The translations under genes and the position numbers were made by a program. The notes under the pieces were generated by a model. It was given only the letters and a program-made list of their open reading frames with translations, ran no database searches and was not told where the DNA came from. Positions 54,928 through 63,995 of a DNA stretch of 64,000 nt are shown here, piece by piece. Numbering within the stretch: the first letter of the stretch is position 1; each line of letters begins with the position of its first letter. Source of the stretch: Burkholderia sp. lig30 (lineage in GTDB: Bacteria > Pseudomonadota > Gammaproteobacteria > Burkholderiales > Burkholderiaceae); assembly GCF_000687455.2 (NCBI RefSeq), contig NZ_JGVW01000086.1:116050-180049 (forward strand), given 5' to 3'.

Positions 54928-55797
54928 ATGCTCAACCTGATCGTCGCCGCGGCGTTCGTCGCGCTCTGGTCCACCGGCTTCATCGTCGCGCGCGCGATCA
55001 AGCCTTACGCGGATCCCAATCTGTTCCTGCTCGCGCGCTTCGCCGGCACCGCACTATTGTTCGGCGCGTTCGCGCTGGCCGCGCGCGCGCCGTGGCCGGG
55101 CCGCCGCGAATGGGGCCGCCACCTGACCGCCGGCGCGCTGCTGCAGGGCGTGTATCTCGGCGCGAGCTACTGGGCGGTCGCCCAGGGCCTGAACGCGGGC
55201 GTGATGGCGCTGCTCGGCGCGTTGCAGCCGCTCGCGACCGCGGTGCTCGCCGTGCCGCTCTTCAACGAAAAACTGCCCGTGCGCGGCTGGCTCGGCATGC
55301 TGCTCGGGCTCGCGGGCGTCGCGCTCGTGCTGGCGCCGAAACTCGCGATCGGCATCGCCGCGCCGCCCGGCGCGGTGCCGGCATGGTTCGTCGTCGGGGT
55401 GTCGGTGCTGGCGGTCGCGTCGATCACCGCGGGATCGCTCTATCAGAAAGGCGCGCTCGCACAGACCGATCTGCGCACGGCCGTCGTCGCGCAGAATGCC
55501 GGGGCCGCGATCGTCGCCGCGCTCTTCGTCGGCGCGCTGCACGAGACGCGCTGGATCGGCGCGCCCGCACTGTGGGTATCGCTCGTCTGGGGCGTCGTGT
55601 TTCTGTCCGGCGGCGCCGTCACGATGCTGATGTGGATGCTCCGGCGCGGCAACGCCGCGCGCGCAACGTCGCTGCTGTTTCTCGCGCCGCCGCTCGCCGC
55701 CGTGCAGGGCTACCTGCTGTTCGGCGAGACGCTCACGCCACTGCAGATCGCCGGATTCGGCGTCGCGCTGGCCGGCGTGACGCTCGCGCGGCGCTAG
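54928..55797 (+). CDS. EamA/DMT-family transporter
   Basis: 289 aa, about 10 membrane spans in two EamA halves: AAFVALWSTGFIVARAIKPY, then LLGALQPLATAVLAVPLFNE (first half), and LWVSLVWGVVFLSGGAVTML with SLLFLAPPLAAVQGYLLFGE (second half). Probably a metabolite exporter; substrate unknown. The ATG at 54928 follows a leader that carries the GTGCAG repeat. Confidence 0.9.
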   Translation: MLNLIVAAAFVALWSTGFIVARAIKPYADPNLFLLARFAGTALLFGAFALAARAPWPGRREWGRHLTAGALLQGVYLGASYWAVAQGLNAGVMALLGALQPLATAVLAVPLFNEKLPVRGWLGMLLGLAGVALVLAPKLAIGIAAPPGAVPAWFVVGVSVLAVASITAGSLYQKGALAQTDLRTAVVAQNAGAAIVAALFVGALHETRWIGAPALWVSLVWGVVFLSGGAVTMLMWMLRRGNAARATSLLFLAPPLAAVQGYLLFGETLTPLQIAGFGVALAGVTLARR

Positions 55798-55861
55798 CGC
55801 GGCGGCACGAAGCGGCGGTTGCGCTTATGATGGCCGACCGTATGCCGCTCCGGAGCCGCCC

Positions 55862-56716
55862 ATGACATCTGCCGATTACGCCAGCCGCCAACATGCGATC
55901 ATCACCGAGCTAAACGTCGAGCCACACTTCGACGCGCAAGCGGAGATCGCGCGCCGCGTCGATTTCCTCGCGCGCTACCTGCGTTCGACAGGCCTGCGGA
56001 CCTACGTGCTCGGCATCAGTGGCGGCGTCGATTCGTCGACGGCCGGACGGCTCGCGCAGCTTTCGGTGGAACGCCTGCGCGCGGACGGCTACGACGCGCG
56101 CTTCGTGGCGATGCGTTTGCCGTACGGCGTGCAGCAGGACGAAGCCGATGCGCAGCGCGCGCTCGCGTTCATCTGTGCGGACGAAACGCTGACCGTCGAC
56201 GTAAAGCCGGCCGCCGACGCGATGCTCGATACCCTGCTGACCGGCGGTCTGACGTTCGCCGATCACGCGCAGCAGGATTTCGTGCACGGCAACGTCAAGG
56301 CGCGCGAGCGCATGATCGCGCAGTACGCGGTAGCGGGCGCGCGGCGTGGAATCGTGATCGGCACTGATCACGCAGCCGAATCCCTGATGGGCTTCTTCAC
56401 GAAATTCGGCGATGGCGGCGCGGACGTCTTGCCGCTCGCGGGGCTGAACAAGCGGCGCGTGCGCGCGGTGGCACGCGCGCTGGGCGGCGATGACGCACTC
56501 GCAATGAAAGTCCCGACCGCCGATCTCGAAACGCTGCGCCCGCTGCGGCCCGACGAGCACGCGTACGGTGTCACCTACGACGAGATCGACGACTTCCTCG
56601 AAGGCAAGCCCGTCAGCGACAACGTCTACGAAACGGTGCTGCGCTTCTATGACGGCTCGCTGCACAAACGCGCGCTGCCTTACACACCGTTCGACTGGAG
56701 CATGCCGCAGCGCTGA
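55862..56716 (+). CDS. nadE: NH3-dependent NAD+ synthetase
   Basis: 284 aa, the length of the ammonia-dependent form without a glutaminase domain. The ATP-pyrophosphatase P-loop LGISGGVDSSTAGRLAQ is near residue 50. FVHGNVKARERMIAQYAVAG and IGTDHAAESLMGFFTKFGDG follow, with the NaAD-binding site. Makes NAD+ from nicotinate adenine dinucleotide. It stands alone, 64 bases after the EamA gene. Confidence 0.96.
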   Translation: MTSADYASRQHAIITELNVEPHFDAQAEIARRVDFLARYLRSTGLRTYVLGISGGVDSSTAGRLAQLSVERLRADGYDARFVAMRLPYGVQQDEADAQRALAFICADETLTVDVKPAADAMLDTLLTGGLTFADHAQQDFVHGNVKARERMIAQYAVAGARRGIVIGTDHAAESLMGFFTKFGDGGADVLPLAGLNKRRVRAVARALGGDDALAMKVPTADLETLRPLRPDEHAYGVTYDEIDDFLEGKPVSDNVYETVLRFYDGSLHKRALPYTPFDWSMPQR

Positions 56717-56763
56717 CGGCGCTCGCCCGGTGCGGCGGCACGCCGCCATCGCCCGCCGGCGTC

Positions 56764-57390
56764 TCAGTCCAGCGACAGGCGCAACGCAAAACCGATCAGC
56801 GCCGCGGAAAACGTCCAGCGCTGCACGGTCTGGGCGAGCGGGTGGGCGCGCATCCACGACGCGATCCGCGACGCGCCGAACACGCAGGCCAGATCGAAGC
56901 ATGCGCCCGCGGCCACCAGCAGCGCGCCCAGTTCGAGCATCTGCACGACGACCGGCCCCGCCTCGGGCCGCACGAACTGCGGCAGCAGCACCGAGCAGAA
57001 CAGCAGCGCCTTCGGGTTCAGCAGGTTGGTCAGCAGCCCCTTGACGAAGGCCTGCCGCAATTCGCCGCTCGCGTCCGCCCGGACATCGCCCGGCAGCGCG
57101 AACACGGGCGAGCGGAATACCTGGATCGCGACATACGCCAGATACATCGCACCGCCGTAGCGGATCACTTCGTAGAGCCACGGCGCGCTGCGGATCAGCG
57201 CGGCGACGCCGCACGCCGACAGCGTCACGTGCGCGCTGCGGGCGAGCCCGAGGCCGGCCGCCGCCGCCATCCCCGGCCGCACGCCGCGGCCGATGCTGGT
57301 CTGCAGCACCAGCGCCATGTCCGGGCCGGGCACCGCGTAGATCGCCGCGAGCGCCGCCAGATAGATCAACAACAGATGCGTGGAAATCAT
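56764..57390 (-). CDS. LysE/RhtB-family amino-acid exporter
   Basis: 208 aa, six membrane spans. IYLAALAAIYAVPGPDMALV at the start is the RhtB/LysE signature, then GRGVRPGMAAAAGLGLARSA and FVKGLLTNLLNPKALLFC. GAGG five bases before the ATG at 57390 decides the start over a longer form. It is divergent from an Lrp-type regulator, the usual control of LysE-type exporters. Confidence 0.92.
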   Translation of the reverse strand: MISTHLLLIYLAALAAIYAVPGPDMALVLQTSIGRGVRPGMAAAAGLGLARSAHVTLSACGVAALIRSAPWLYEVIRYGGAMYLAYVAIQVFRSPVFALPGDVRADASGELRQAFVKGLLTNLLNPKALLFCSVLLPQFVRPEAGPVVVQMLELGALLVAAGACFDLACVFGASRIASWMRAHPLAQTVQRWTFSAALIGFALRLSLD

Positions 57391-57522
57391 GTTCGCCTCG
57401 TCCTTCAACGGCGATATGGTGCCGTCAACGGACGAGGGATTATTGGCCTTTTTGGCTTGACGGCTGTTCATGGCGAGCGGATTCCGCCAAAATCTATCTG
57501 TTTACATCGACTTTCCGCCGCC

Positions 57523-57987
57523 ATGCCCGATCTCGACAAAACCGACCGCGCGATTCTCGCCGCGCTGCAGCTCGACGGCCGCATGCCGATCGCGCGCCTC
57601 GCCGACACCGTGGGCCTGTCCGAGACCCCGTGCGCGCGGCGCCTGAAGCGCCTCGAAAACGACGGCTACATCGAGCGCTACCGCGCGCAGCTGTCGCGCA
57701 AGGCGCTCGGCTTCGGCGTGGTCGCGTTCGTGCTGGTGCGTTTCGCGGTGCATGACCGCGGGGTCGCGAATCGCTTCGAGCGGGAAGTCCTCGGTATCGA
57801 GCGCATCCTGTCGTGCCACAACGTGTCGGGCACGGCCGATTACCTGCTGCAGGTCGTCGCCCACGATCTCGACGACTACGGCACGTTCCTGCGCGAATCG
57901 CTGCGCGTGCTGCCCGGCGTGACGTCGATCGAATCGGCGCTGTCGCTGCGCGAAGTCAAGCGCGAGGCGGGCCTGCCGATTCCGTGA
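57523..57987 (+). CDS. Lrp/AsnC-family regulator
   Basis: 154 aa. N-terminal HTH (LDKTDRAILAALQLDGRMPI, then ARLADTVGLSETPCARRLKR) and the C-terminal RAM domain (VVAHDLDDYGTFLRESLRVL). It probably controls the divergent LysE-type exporter in response to an amino acid. The 132-base gap between them is AT-richer. Its end overlaps the end of the convergent LysR gene by 32 bases. Confidence 0.93.
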   Translation: MPDLDKTDRAILAALQLDGRMPIARLADTVGLSETPCARRLKRLENDGYIERYRAQLSRKALGFGVVAFVLVRFAVHDRGVANRFEREVLGIERILSCHNVSGTADYLLQVVAHDLDDYGTFLRESLRVLPGVTSIESALSLREVKREAGLPIP

Positions 57988-58951
57988 CCGCCCCGGACGC
58001 GTCCGGCGGCTGGTGCGCGCGCGCCAGGTCCTCCAGGAACGCCTGCACGATCGGATTGCCGCGCGCGCGCCGGGCGACGACCATGTGAAACGTGACGTCG
58101 TAGCGCAGGCGGTCCGGATTGAGCGGCGCGAGCAGGCCTTGCGCGACATACGGCGCGGCGAAGTGCTTCGGCAGGTAGCCGAGGTGGTGTCCGGACAGGA
58201 TCAGCAACGCGACGGCTTCCATGTTGTCGGCGGTCGCCGTCACGCGATCGGGCGTCGTCGACATCTGCGCTTCAGGCAGCGGATACGAGCGCCACGCCCA
58301 TTCGAAGCCGGCCGCGTCGGCGGCCGTCAGCGCGCCGGCCCGCGCGAACAGCGGATGCCCGCGGCCGCAATACGCGACCTGCCGCTCGATGAACAGCGGC
58401 GTGTAGTGCAGCGCGGGCACGCGATGCCAGAAATACCCGACCGCGATCTGGATCTCATCGTTGAGCAGGCGCTCCTCGAGGTCGCCCGGCGGCCGCACCG
58501 AGATCGAGAAGCGCACCGCCTCGTCCCGCGTGCGAAACGCCGCGATCGCCTCGGCGATCCGCGCGTTCTGGCTGATCGGCGTATGGCCGATCAGGCCAAT
58601 GGCGAGCGACCCGACGAGCTGCCGGTCCATATGGCGCGCCGCGATGCCGAAATCGTCGAGCGCGCTCAACAGCTTGCGGCTCATGTCGTGAAAGCGCTCG
58701 CCCTTCGGCGTCAGCCTGAAACCGCCGCGGCCGCGCTCGCAGAGCCGGTAGCCGAGGCGGGTCTCCAGCGACGACAGCTGCGCGCTGATCGTCGATTGCC
58801 CGACGTTGAGCACCGCCTGGGCAGCCGAGACGCCGCCCGCGTCCGTGACCGCGAGGAACACGCGGATCAGCCGCAGATCGAGCGTCGACAGATTTCCCAG
58901 CACGTTCCCCTCCTTCGATACATCGATACGGATCGATGTTTGCGTCGACAT
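57956..58951 (-). CDS. LysR-family regulator of the guanidino operon
   Basis: 331 aa. HTH: LRLIRVFLAVTDAGGVSAAQ, then VLNVGQSTISAQLSSLETRL. C-terminal effector domain with SLAIGLIGHTPISQNARIAE. It is divergent from the ureohydrolase gene with 89 bases between the starts, the normal arrangement for a LysR activator and its target operon. Confidence 0.93.
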   Translation of the reverse strand: MSTQTSIRIDVSKEGNVLGNLSTLDLRLIRVFLAVTDAGGVSAAQAVLNVGQSTISAQLSSLETRLGYRLCERGRGGFRLTPKGERFHDMSRKLLSALDDFGIAARHMDRQLVGSLAIGLIGHTPISQNARIAEAIAAFRTRDEAVRFSISVRPPGDLEERLLNDEIQIAVGYFWHRVPALHYTPLFIERQVAYCGRGHPLFARAGALTAADAAGFEWAWRSYPLPEAQMSTTPDRVTATADNMEAVALLILSGHHLGYLPKHFAAPYVAQGLLAPLNPDRLRYDVTFHMVVARRARGNPIVQAFLEDLARAHQPPDASGAVTESAGPPRA

Positions 58952-59040
58952 TTTCGCATTCTTTTTTCACGCATGTGCGCGTACAACTGTGCGTCAGGCC
59001 GCGTCGAACGATACGGCAACCTACAAGGAAGAGACGCCCC

Positions 59041-59997
59041 ATGAACGCACAGAACCATTTCCAGCCGCTCGGCGGCAACGAGATGCCGCGCTGCGGCGGC
59101 ATCGCGACGATGATGCGCCTGCCGCACGTGCAGACGGCCGAAGGCCTCGACGCCTGCTTCGTCGGCGTGCCGTTCGACCTCGGCACGTCGAACCGCACCG
59201 GCGCGCGCTTCGGCCCGCGCCAGATCCGGACCGAATCGGTGCTGCTGCGCCCGTACAACATGGCGACGCGCGCCGCGCCGTTCGACTCGCTGCAGGTCGC
59301 GGACATCGGCGACGTCGCGATCAACCCGTACAACCTGCACGATTCGATCGCGCGCATCGAATCCGCGTACGACGCGATCCTCGTGCATGGCTGCAAGCCG
59401 ATCACGCTCGGCGGCGACCACACGATCGCGTTGCCGATCCTGCGCGCGATCCACCGCCAGCACGGCAAGGTCGCATTGATCCACGTCGATGCGCATGCGG
59501 ATGTCAACGACACGATGATGGGCGAAAAGATCGCGCACGGCACGCCGTTCCGCCGCGCGGTCGAGGAAGGGCTGCTCGACTGCTCGAAGGTCGTGCAGAT
59601 CGGCCTGCGCGGCACGGGCTACGCCGCGGAAGATTTCGACTGGTGCCGCCAGCAGGGCTTCCGGGTGGTCCAGGCGGAAACCTGCTGGAACCAGTCGCTC
59701 GCGCCGCTGATGGCGGAAGTGCGTGAACAGATCGGCGACACGCCGGTCTATATCAGCTTCGACATCGACGGCATCGACCCGGCCTACGCGCCCGGCACCG
59801 GCACCCCGGAAATCGCCGGGCTGACGGTCCCGCAGGCGCTCGAGATCGTGCGCGGCGCGCACGGCCTGAACATCGTCGGCTGCGATCTGGTCGAAGTCGC
59901 GCCGCCGTACGATCCGTTCGGCACCACCGCGCTGCTCGGCGCGAATCTCGCGTACGAGCTGCTGTGCGTGCTGCCCGGCGTCGCGTACCGCGACTGA
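59041..59997 (+). CDS. agmatinase-family ureohydrolase (guanidinobutyrase-like)
   Basis: 318 aa. Mn-dependent ureohydrolase fold: KPITLGGDHTIALPILRAIH, VALIHVDAHADVNDTMMGEK, and ISFDIDGIDPAYAPGTGTPE hold the metal-binding Asp and His residues. It hydrolyses a guanidino compound to an amine and urea. Length and neighbourhood fit guanidinobutyrase or guanidinopropionase better than agmatinase, but the residues that set specificity cannot be read with certainty. First gene of a LysR-controlled cluster with two transporters and an amidase. Confidence 0.88.
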   Translation: MNAQNHFQPLGGNEMPRCGGIATMMRLPHVQTAEGLDACFVGVPFDLGTSNRTGARFGPRQIRTESVLLRPYNMATRAAPFDSLQVADIGDVAINPYNLHDSIARIESAYDAILVHGCKPITLGGDHTIALPILRAIHRQHGKVALIHVDAHADVNDTMMGEKIAHGTPFRRAVEEGLLDCSKVVQIGLRGTGYAAEDFDWCRQQGFRVVQAETCWNQSLAPLMAEVREQIGDTPVYISFDIDGIDPAYAPGTGTPEIAGLTVPQALEIVRGAHGLNIVGCDLVEVAPPYDPFGTTALLGANLAYELLCVLPGVAYRD

Positions 59998-60038
59998 TCC
60001 CGATAACAATTCCAACGGATTCGAGAGGAGCCGATCAT

Positions 60039-61367
60039 ATGGAGACTTCCGTCAAGCAACCCAAGCGCGCGGCACTCGCGTCGTTCGTCGGCACCACGAT
60101 CGAGTGGTACGACTTCTATAGCTACGCGACCGCCGCGGCCATCGTGTTCGGGCCGTTGTTCTTCCCCGGCGAGAACCGCTTCATCAGCCTGCTCGCATCG
60201 TTCGGCTCGTTCGCGGTCGGTTTCTTCGCGCGGCCGCTCGGCGGCGTGATGTTCGGCTACCTCGGCGACCGTTTCGGGCGCAAGCGCTCGCTGCTCGCGA
60301 CCCTGATGCTGATGGCGATCTCGACCGTCGCGATCGGCCTGTTGCCGACTTACGCGCAAGCGGGCGTGATCGCGCCGGCCCTGCTGGTGCTGATGCGCGT
60401 GCTGCAAGGCATTGCGGTCGGCGGCGAATGGGGCGGTGCGGTGCTGCTCGCAGGCGAGCATGCGCCGGAAGGCAAGCGCACGTTCTTCGCGTCGTTCGCG
60501 CAGCTGGGCAGCGCGAGCGGCCTGATCCTGTCGATGCTCGCGTTCGGCGCGATCAGCACGCTGCCGAAGGACGACCTAATGAACTGGGGCTGGCGCGTTC
60601 CGTTCCTCGCGAGCGCGGTGCTGCTCGTCGTCGGTTTCGTGATTCGTGCAAGCGTGTCCGAGTCGCCGGAGTTCGAGGAAGTCCGCAAGAGCGGCGACAT
60701 CGTGCAGAACCCGGTGCGCGAAGCGATGAAGTACTGGCCGCTGCTGCTGCTCGCGATCGGCGCGAATGTCTACGGGATCGCCGGCGTGTATTTCAGCAAC
60801 ATCTTCATGATCAGCTACGCGACGCAGTTCCTGTCGCTCGACCGGTCGATGGTGCTGCAATGCATGACGATCGTCGCGGTACTGCAGTTCGTCGTGCAGC
60901 TCACTGCCGCGTTCCTCGCGCAGCGTTTCGGCACGACGCGCGTGCTGCTGATCACCGGCGCATGGGCCGCGATCGTGCCGTTCGTGATGCTGCCGCTGGT
61001 ACATGTGGGCACGCCGCTGTCGGTCACGCTCGGCGTCGGCCTCGCAACGCTCGCCGAATCCGGCTACTACGCGGTGGTCGCCGGTTTCGTCAGCGGCATC
61101 TTCGTCGCACGCATCCGCTACACGGCCATCTCGATCGCGTACCAGGTGTGCGGTGCGCTGGCCGGCGGCCTGACGCCGCTCGTCGCGACGGTGATCGCGC
61201 AGAACGCCGCGCCGCAATGGTGGCCGCTCGCACTGCAGTACACGAGTGCCGCAATCCTGTCGTCGGTGTGCGTGTGGCTGATCGCGCGACGCGTCGGCGA
61301 TGTGGACGATACCGGTGCAGCCCGCGCCACGGCCGAGCCGCTGCCGCGCGACGCACGCACCGCGTAA
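60039..61367 (+). CDS. MHS-family MFS transporter
   Basis: 442 aa, 12 membrane spans. TTIEWYDFYSYATAAAIVFG at span 1 and FGYLGDRFGRKRSLLATLML in loop 2-3 are typical of the metabolite:H+ symporters (ProP, ShiA). Follows the ureohydrolase gene by 41 bases with GAGAGGAG before the ATG. Probably takes up the guanidino substrate or a related acid. Confidence 0.9.
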   Translation: METSVKQPKRAALASFVGTTIEWYDFYSYATAAAIVFGPLFFPGENRFISLLASFGSFAVGFFARPLGGVMFGYLGDRFGRKRSLLATLMLMAISTVAIGLLPTYAQAGVIAPALLVLMRVLQGIAVGGEWGGAVLLAGEHAPEGKRTFFASFAQLGSASGLILSMLAFGAISTLPKDDLMNWGWRVPFLASAVLLVVGFVIRASVSESPEFEEVRKSGDIVQNPVREAMKYWPLLLLAIGANVYGIAGVYFSNIFMISYATQFLSLDRSMVLQCMTIVAVLQFVVQLTAAFLAQRFGTTRVLLITGAWAAIVPFVMLPLVHVGTPLSVTLGVGLATLAESGYYAVVAGFVSGIFVARIRYTAISIAYQVCGALAGGLTPLVATVIAQNAAPQWWPLALQYTSAAILSSVCVWLIARRVGDVDDTGAARATAEPLPRDARTA

Positions 61368-61375
61368 ATACGTAC

Positions 61376-61402
61376 AGCGGGGCGGCGGCCAGCCGCCCCG
61401 CT
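61376..61402 (+). terminator. hairpin after the MHS transporter gene
   Basis: A perfect 11-bp stem (AGCGGGGCGGC with GCCGCCCCGCT) and a 5-base loop, eight bases after the stop. No U-tract. It may separate the first two genes of the cluster from the last two. Confidence 0.6.
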
Positions 61403-61545
61403 CATCCGCGCCCGCCCCGGCTGACGGGTTTCTCGCACCGCCCGCCGCATCCACACAAAATGATTCGTCTGCCCGTCGTGGCCCGCCGGGACAGGCCGGC
61501 GTGCGTCGGTCGATTCGACGCGCGCGCCCAGGAGACAGGACTCTC

Positions 61546-63051
61546 ATGAATCGCCCCGACGCCATCGAGCTCGCCCGCGCCGAAGCGGGCGGCCCCGCGA
61601 TCGAGCACCGCTCGATCGACTACGTTCCCGAAAGCGAACGCCACGCCAGACTGGCAAGCCAGGGCCCGTTCTGGTTTCTCGGAAATTTTCATTTCTTCAC
61701 GATTTCGATCGGCTTCGTCGGCCCGGGCATGGGACTTTCTGCTGGCTGGACCACGCTCGCGGGCGCGCTCGGCATCATGTTCGGCACCCTCTTCATGGCA
61801 TTCCACGGCTCGCAGGGGCCGGAAATGGGGCTGCCGCAGATGATCCAGTCGCGCGCGCAGTTCGGCTATCGCGGCGTGATCGTCGCGCTGCTCGCGACGT
61901 TGTTCGTATTTGTCGGTTTCAACGTCGTCAACGTATCGCTGATGGTCGATGGCGTGCACAACGTGTTCGGGATCGATGGCACATTCGTCGCCGTCGCCGC
62001 CGTCACGATCGGCGCGCTGCTCGCGATCTACGGCCACGACCTGATGCACAAGACGTTCACGTGGGCGCTGATCGCGACGCTGCCGCTCTACGCGCTCGTC
62101 ACCCTCGCGCTTGCCTTCGGCCATGCGGCGCCGGCTGGCACGGCCGCCGCACCGGCGGCGGCGCCGGGCTTCAACTGGATCGCCTTCGCGACACAGTTCG
62201 CGATCGCGGCGAGCTACAACATCTCGTACGCGCCCTACGTGTCCGACTATTCGCGCTACCTGCCGAAGCACACGAGCCGCGCGAAGCTGATCGCGGTGAT
62301 CTTCGCCGGCGCATCGCTGTCGGGCACTTGGATGATCGGGCTTGGCGCATGGCTCGCGCAGAAGCTGCATGCGGCCGACGCGCTGGTGGCGATGAACCAG
62401 GTCGGCGCATCGCTGGTGCCCGGCCTCGGCAAGCTGATCGCGATCGTGTCGCTCGTCGGCTTCCTGCCGATCATCGCGCTCAATGCGTACAGCGCGATGC
62501 TGACCGTGCTGACGGGCATCGATTCGATCATGCCGATCCGGCCGTCCCGTCGCGCGCGCGTCGCCGCGATCGTCGCGATCAGCACGTTCGTGCTGGGCTG
62601 CGTGTTCGCGATCCGCGGCAACGGCATCGCACTGCTGCAGACGTTCCTGACGCTGATGCTCTACTTCCTCGTGCCGTGGACCGCGGTGAATCTCGTCGAC
62701 TACTTCTTCGTGCGACGCGGCCATTATGCGATCGCGCACTTCTTCACACCGCACGGCCTGTACGGCAGGTGGCAAGCGCGCGGGATCGCCGCATACCTGA
62801 TCGGCTTCGCGGCGATGGTGCCGTTCTTCTACGTGTTCGACGCCGAAGCGAACCGCGAGGTGTTCGTCGGGCCGTTCGCACGTCTGCTCGGCGGCGTCGA
62901 CGTCGCGTGGCTCGTCGGCCTGATCGCCGCGGGCGGCGTGTACGGGCTGCTGTCGCGCTCGCTCGATCTCGACCGCGAGCGGCGCGTGATCGACGAAACG
63001 CCCGCGCCCGGCACGCTCGTTAGCACGGCAACGCAGGGAGACGCACGATGA
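61546..63051 (+). CDS. NCS1-family nucleobase/allantoin-type permease
   Basis: 501 aa, 12 membrane spans. GPFWFLGNFHFFTISIGFVG, MGLPQMIQSRAQFGYRGVIV, and NISYAPYVSDYSRYLPKHTS are NCS1 signatures (cytosine, allantoin or hydantoin carriers). A nitrilase-family amidase is coupled to it by ATGA, so it probably imports the amide or ureide that the amidase or the ureohydrolase degrades. The start at 61546 follows GGAGACAGG. Confidence 0.9.
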   Translation: MNRPDAIELARAEAGGPAIEHRSIDYVPESERHARLASQGPFWFLGNFHFFTISIGFVGPGMGLSAGWTTLAGALGIMFGTLFMAFHGSQGPEMGLPQMIQSRAQFGYRGVIVALLATLFVFVGFNVVNVSLMVDGVHNVFGIDGTFVAVAAVTIGALLAIYGHDLMHKTFTWALIATLPLYALVTLALAFGHAAPAGTAAAPAAAPGFNWIAFATQFAIAASYNISYAPYVSDYSRYLPKHTSRAKLIAVIFAGASLSGTWMIGLGAWLAQKLHAADALVAMNQVGASLVPGLGKLIAIVSLVGFLPIIALNAYSAMLTVLTGIDSIMPIRPSRRARVAAIVAISTFVLGCVFAIRGNGIALLQTFLTLMLYFLVPWTAVNLVDYFFVRRGHYAIAHFFTPHGLYGRWQARGIAAYLIGFAAMVPFFYVFDAEANREVFVGPFARLLGGVDVAWLVGLIAAGGVYGLLSRSLDLDRERRVIDETPAPGTLVSTATQGDAR

Positions 63052-63845
63052 ACGGCCCGCGCATTCGCCTCGTCCAGTCGGAACTGAAGGACGGCGACGT
63101 CGCCGGCAACCTCGCGAAAGCGCTCGCGATCATCGCGGCCTCGCGCGACGAAACCGACCTTGTCGTGTTTTCGGAAACGTATTCGTGCGGCTTCCCGACG
63201 CCAGACAATGTTGCCCGGCTGGCCGAGCCGCTCGACGGGCCGTCCGTGACCGCCGTGCGCGATGCCGCACGCGAAGCGGGCGTGAGCGTCGCATTCGGCT
63301 TCGCGGAACGCGAAGGTGGGCGCTACTTCAACACCGCGCTGCTGATCGACGCGAACGGCGACGTGCTGCTGCGGTACCGGAAGACGTATCTGTACGAATC
63401 CGATCTCGGCGTATTCGAGGCGGGCGGCGCGTTTCCGGTCTGCGCGTGGCGCGGGATGACGGTCGGCCTGCTGATCTGCTTCGATCTCGAATTTCCGGAG
63501 ACGGCACGCGCGCTTGCGCATGCGGGCGCCGAGCTGATCGTGATCCTCGACGGGATGATGAATCCTTACGGCGGCGTACATCGTCAGATGATTCCGGTGC
63601 GTGCGCTGGAGAACCAGGTCTACGTCGCGATGGCGAACCGGGTCGGTTCCGGCGATCGCTATACGTTCAGCGGCACGAGCCTCGTCGCGGCGCCCGATGG
63701 TTCATGTGTCGCCGTCGCGCCCGGCGATCGCGAGGCGCTCGTCGACGCGTCGCTCGACCCAGCGGCGCTCGTCGACGCACGGACGGCGTTCCGTTACGTC
63801 GACCTGGCCGCGGTGCCGCTCGGAGCAGTGCGGCGTCCCGCTTGA
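63048..63845 (+). CDS. nitrilase-superfamily amidase
   Basis: 265 aa. Carbon-nitrogen hydrolase with the catalytic triad Glu43 (VVFSETYS), Lys112 (YRKTYLYE) and Cys144 (LLICFDLEFPE). It hydrolyses an amide to acid and ammonia; length and pattern fit omega-amidase or carbamoyl-amine hydrolase groups. Coupled to the NCS1 permease by ATGA. Within this cluster it could act on a product or on a related substrate of the ureohydrolase. Substrate unproven. Confidence 0.9.
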   Translation: MNGPRIRLVQSELKDGDVAGNLAKALAIIAASRDETDLVVFSETYSCGFPTPDNVARLAEPLDGPSVTAVRDAAREAGVSVAFGFAEREGGRYFNTALLIDANGDVLLRYRKTYLYESDLGVFEAGGAFPVCAWRGMTVGLLICFDLEFPETARALAHAGAELIVILDGMMNPYGGVHRQMIPVRALENQVYVAMANRVGSGDRYTFSGTSLVAAPDGSCVAVAPGDREALVDASLDPAALVDARTAFRYVDLAAVPLGAVRRPA

Positions 63846-63967
63846 ACGGGATGCATTGCACGCGCGCCGGTGTCGCACTGCTCGACGGCATCGTCTGCCG
63901 GGTAAGGTCACTCGGTGCAGGCGGGCCGGCAGCGCGTTCGATGAACGTTTCCCGGCCGCAAATGCAA

Positions 63968-63995
63968 AAACCCCCGCCTGGTCGGGCGGGGGTTT
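63968..63995. terminator. bidirectional terminator-like hairpin
   Basis: A perfect 11-bp stem (AAACCCCCGCC with GGCGGGGGTTT) and a 6-base loop TGGTCG. The A-run on one side and T-run on the other make it a plausible intrinsic terminator in both directions. It lies 122 bases after the amidase stop. Confidence 0.85.
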
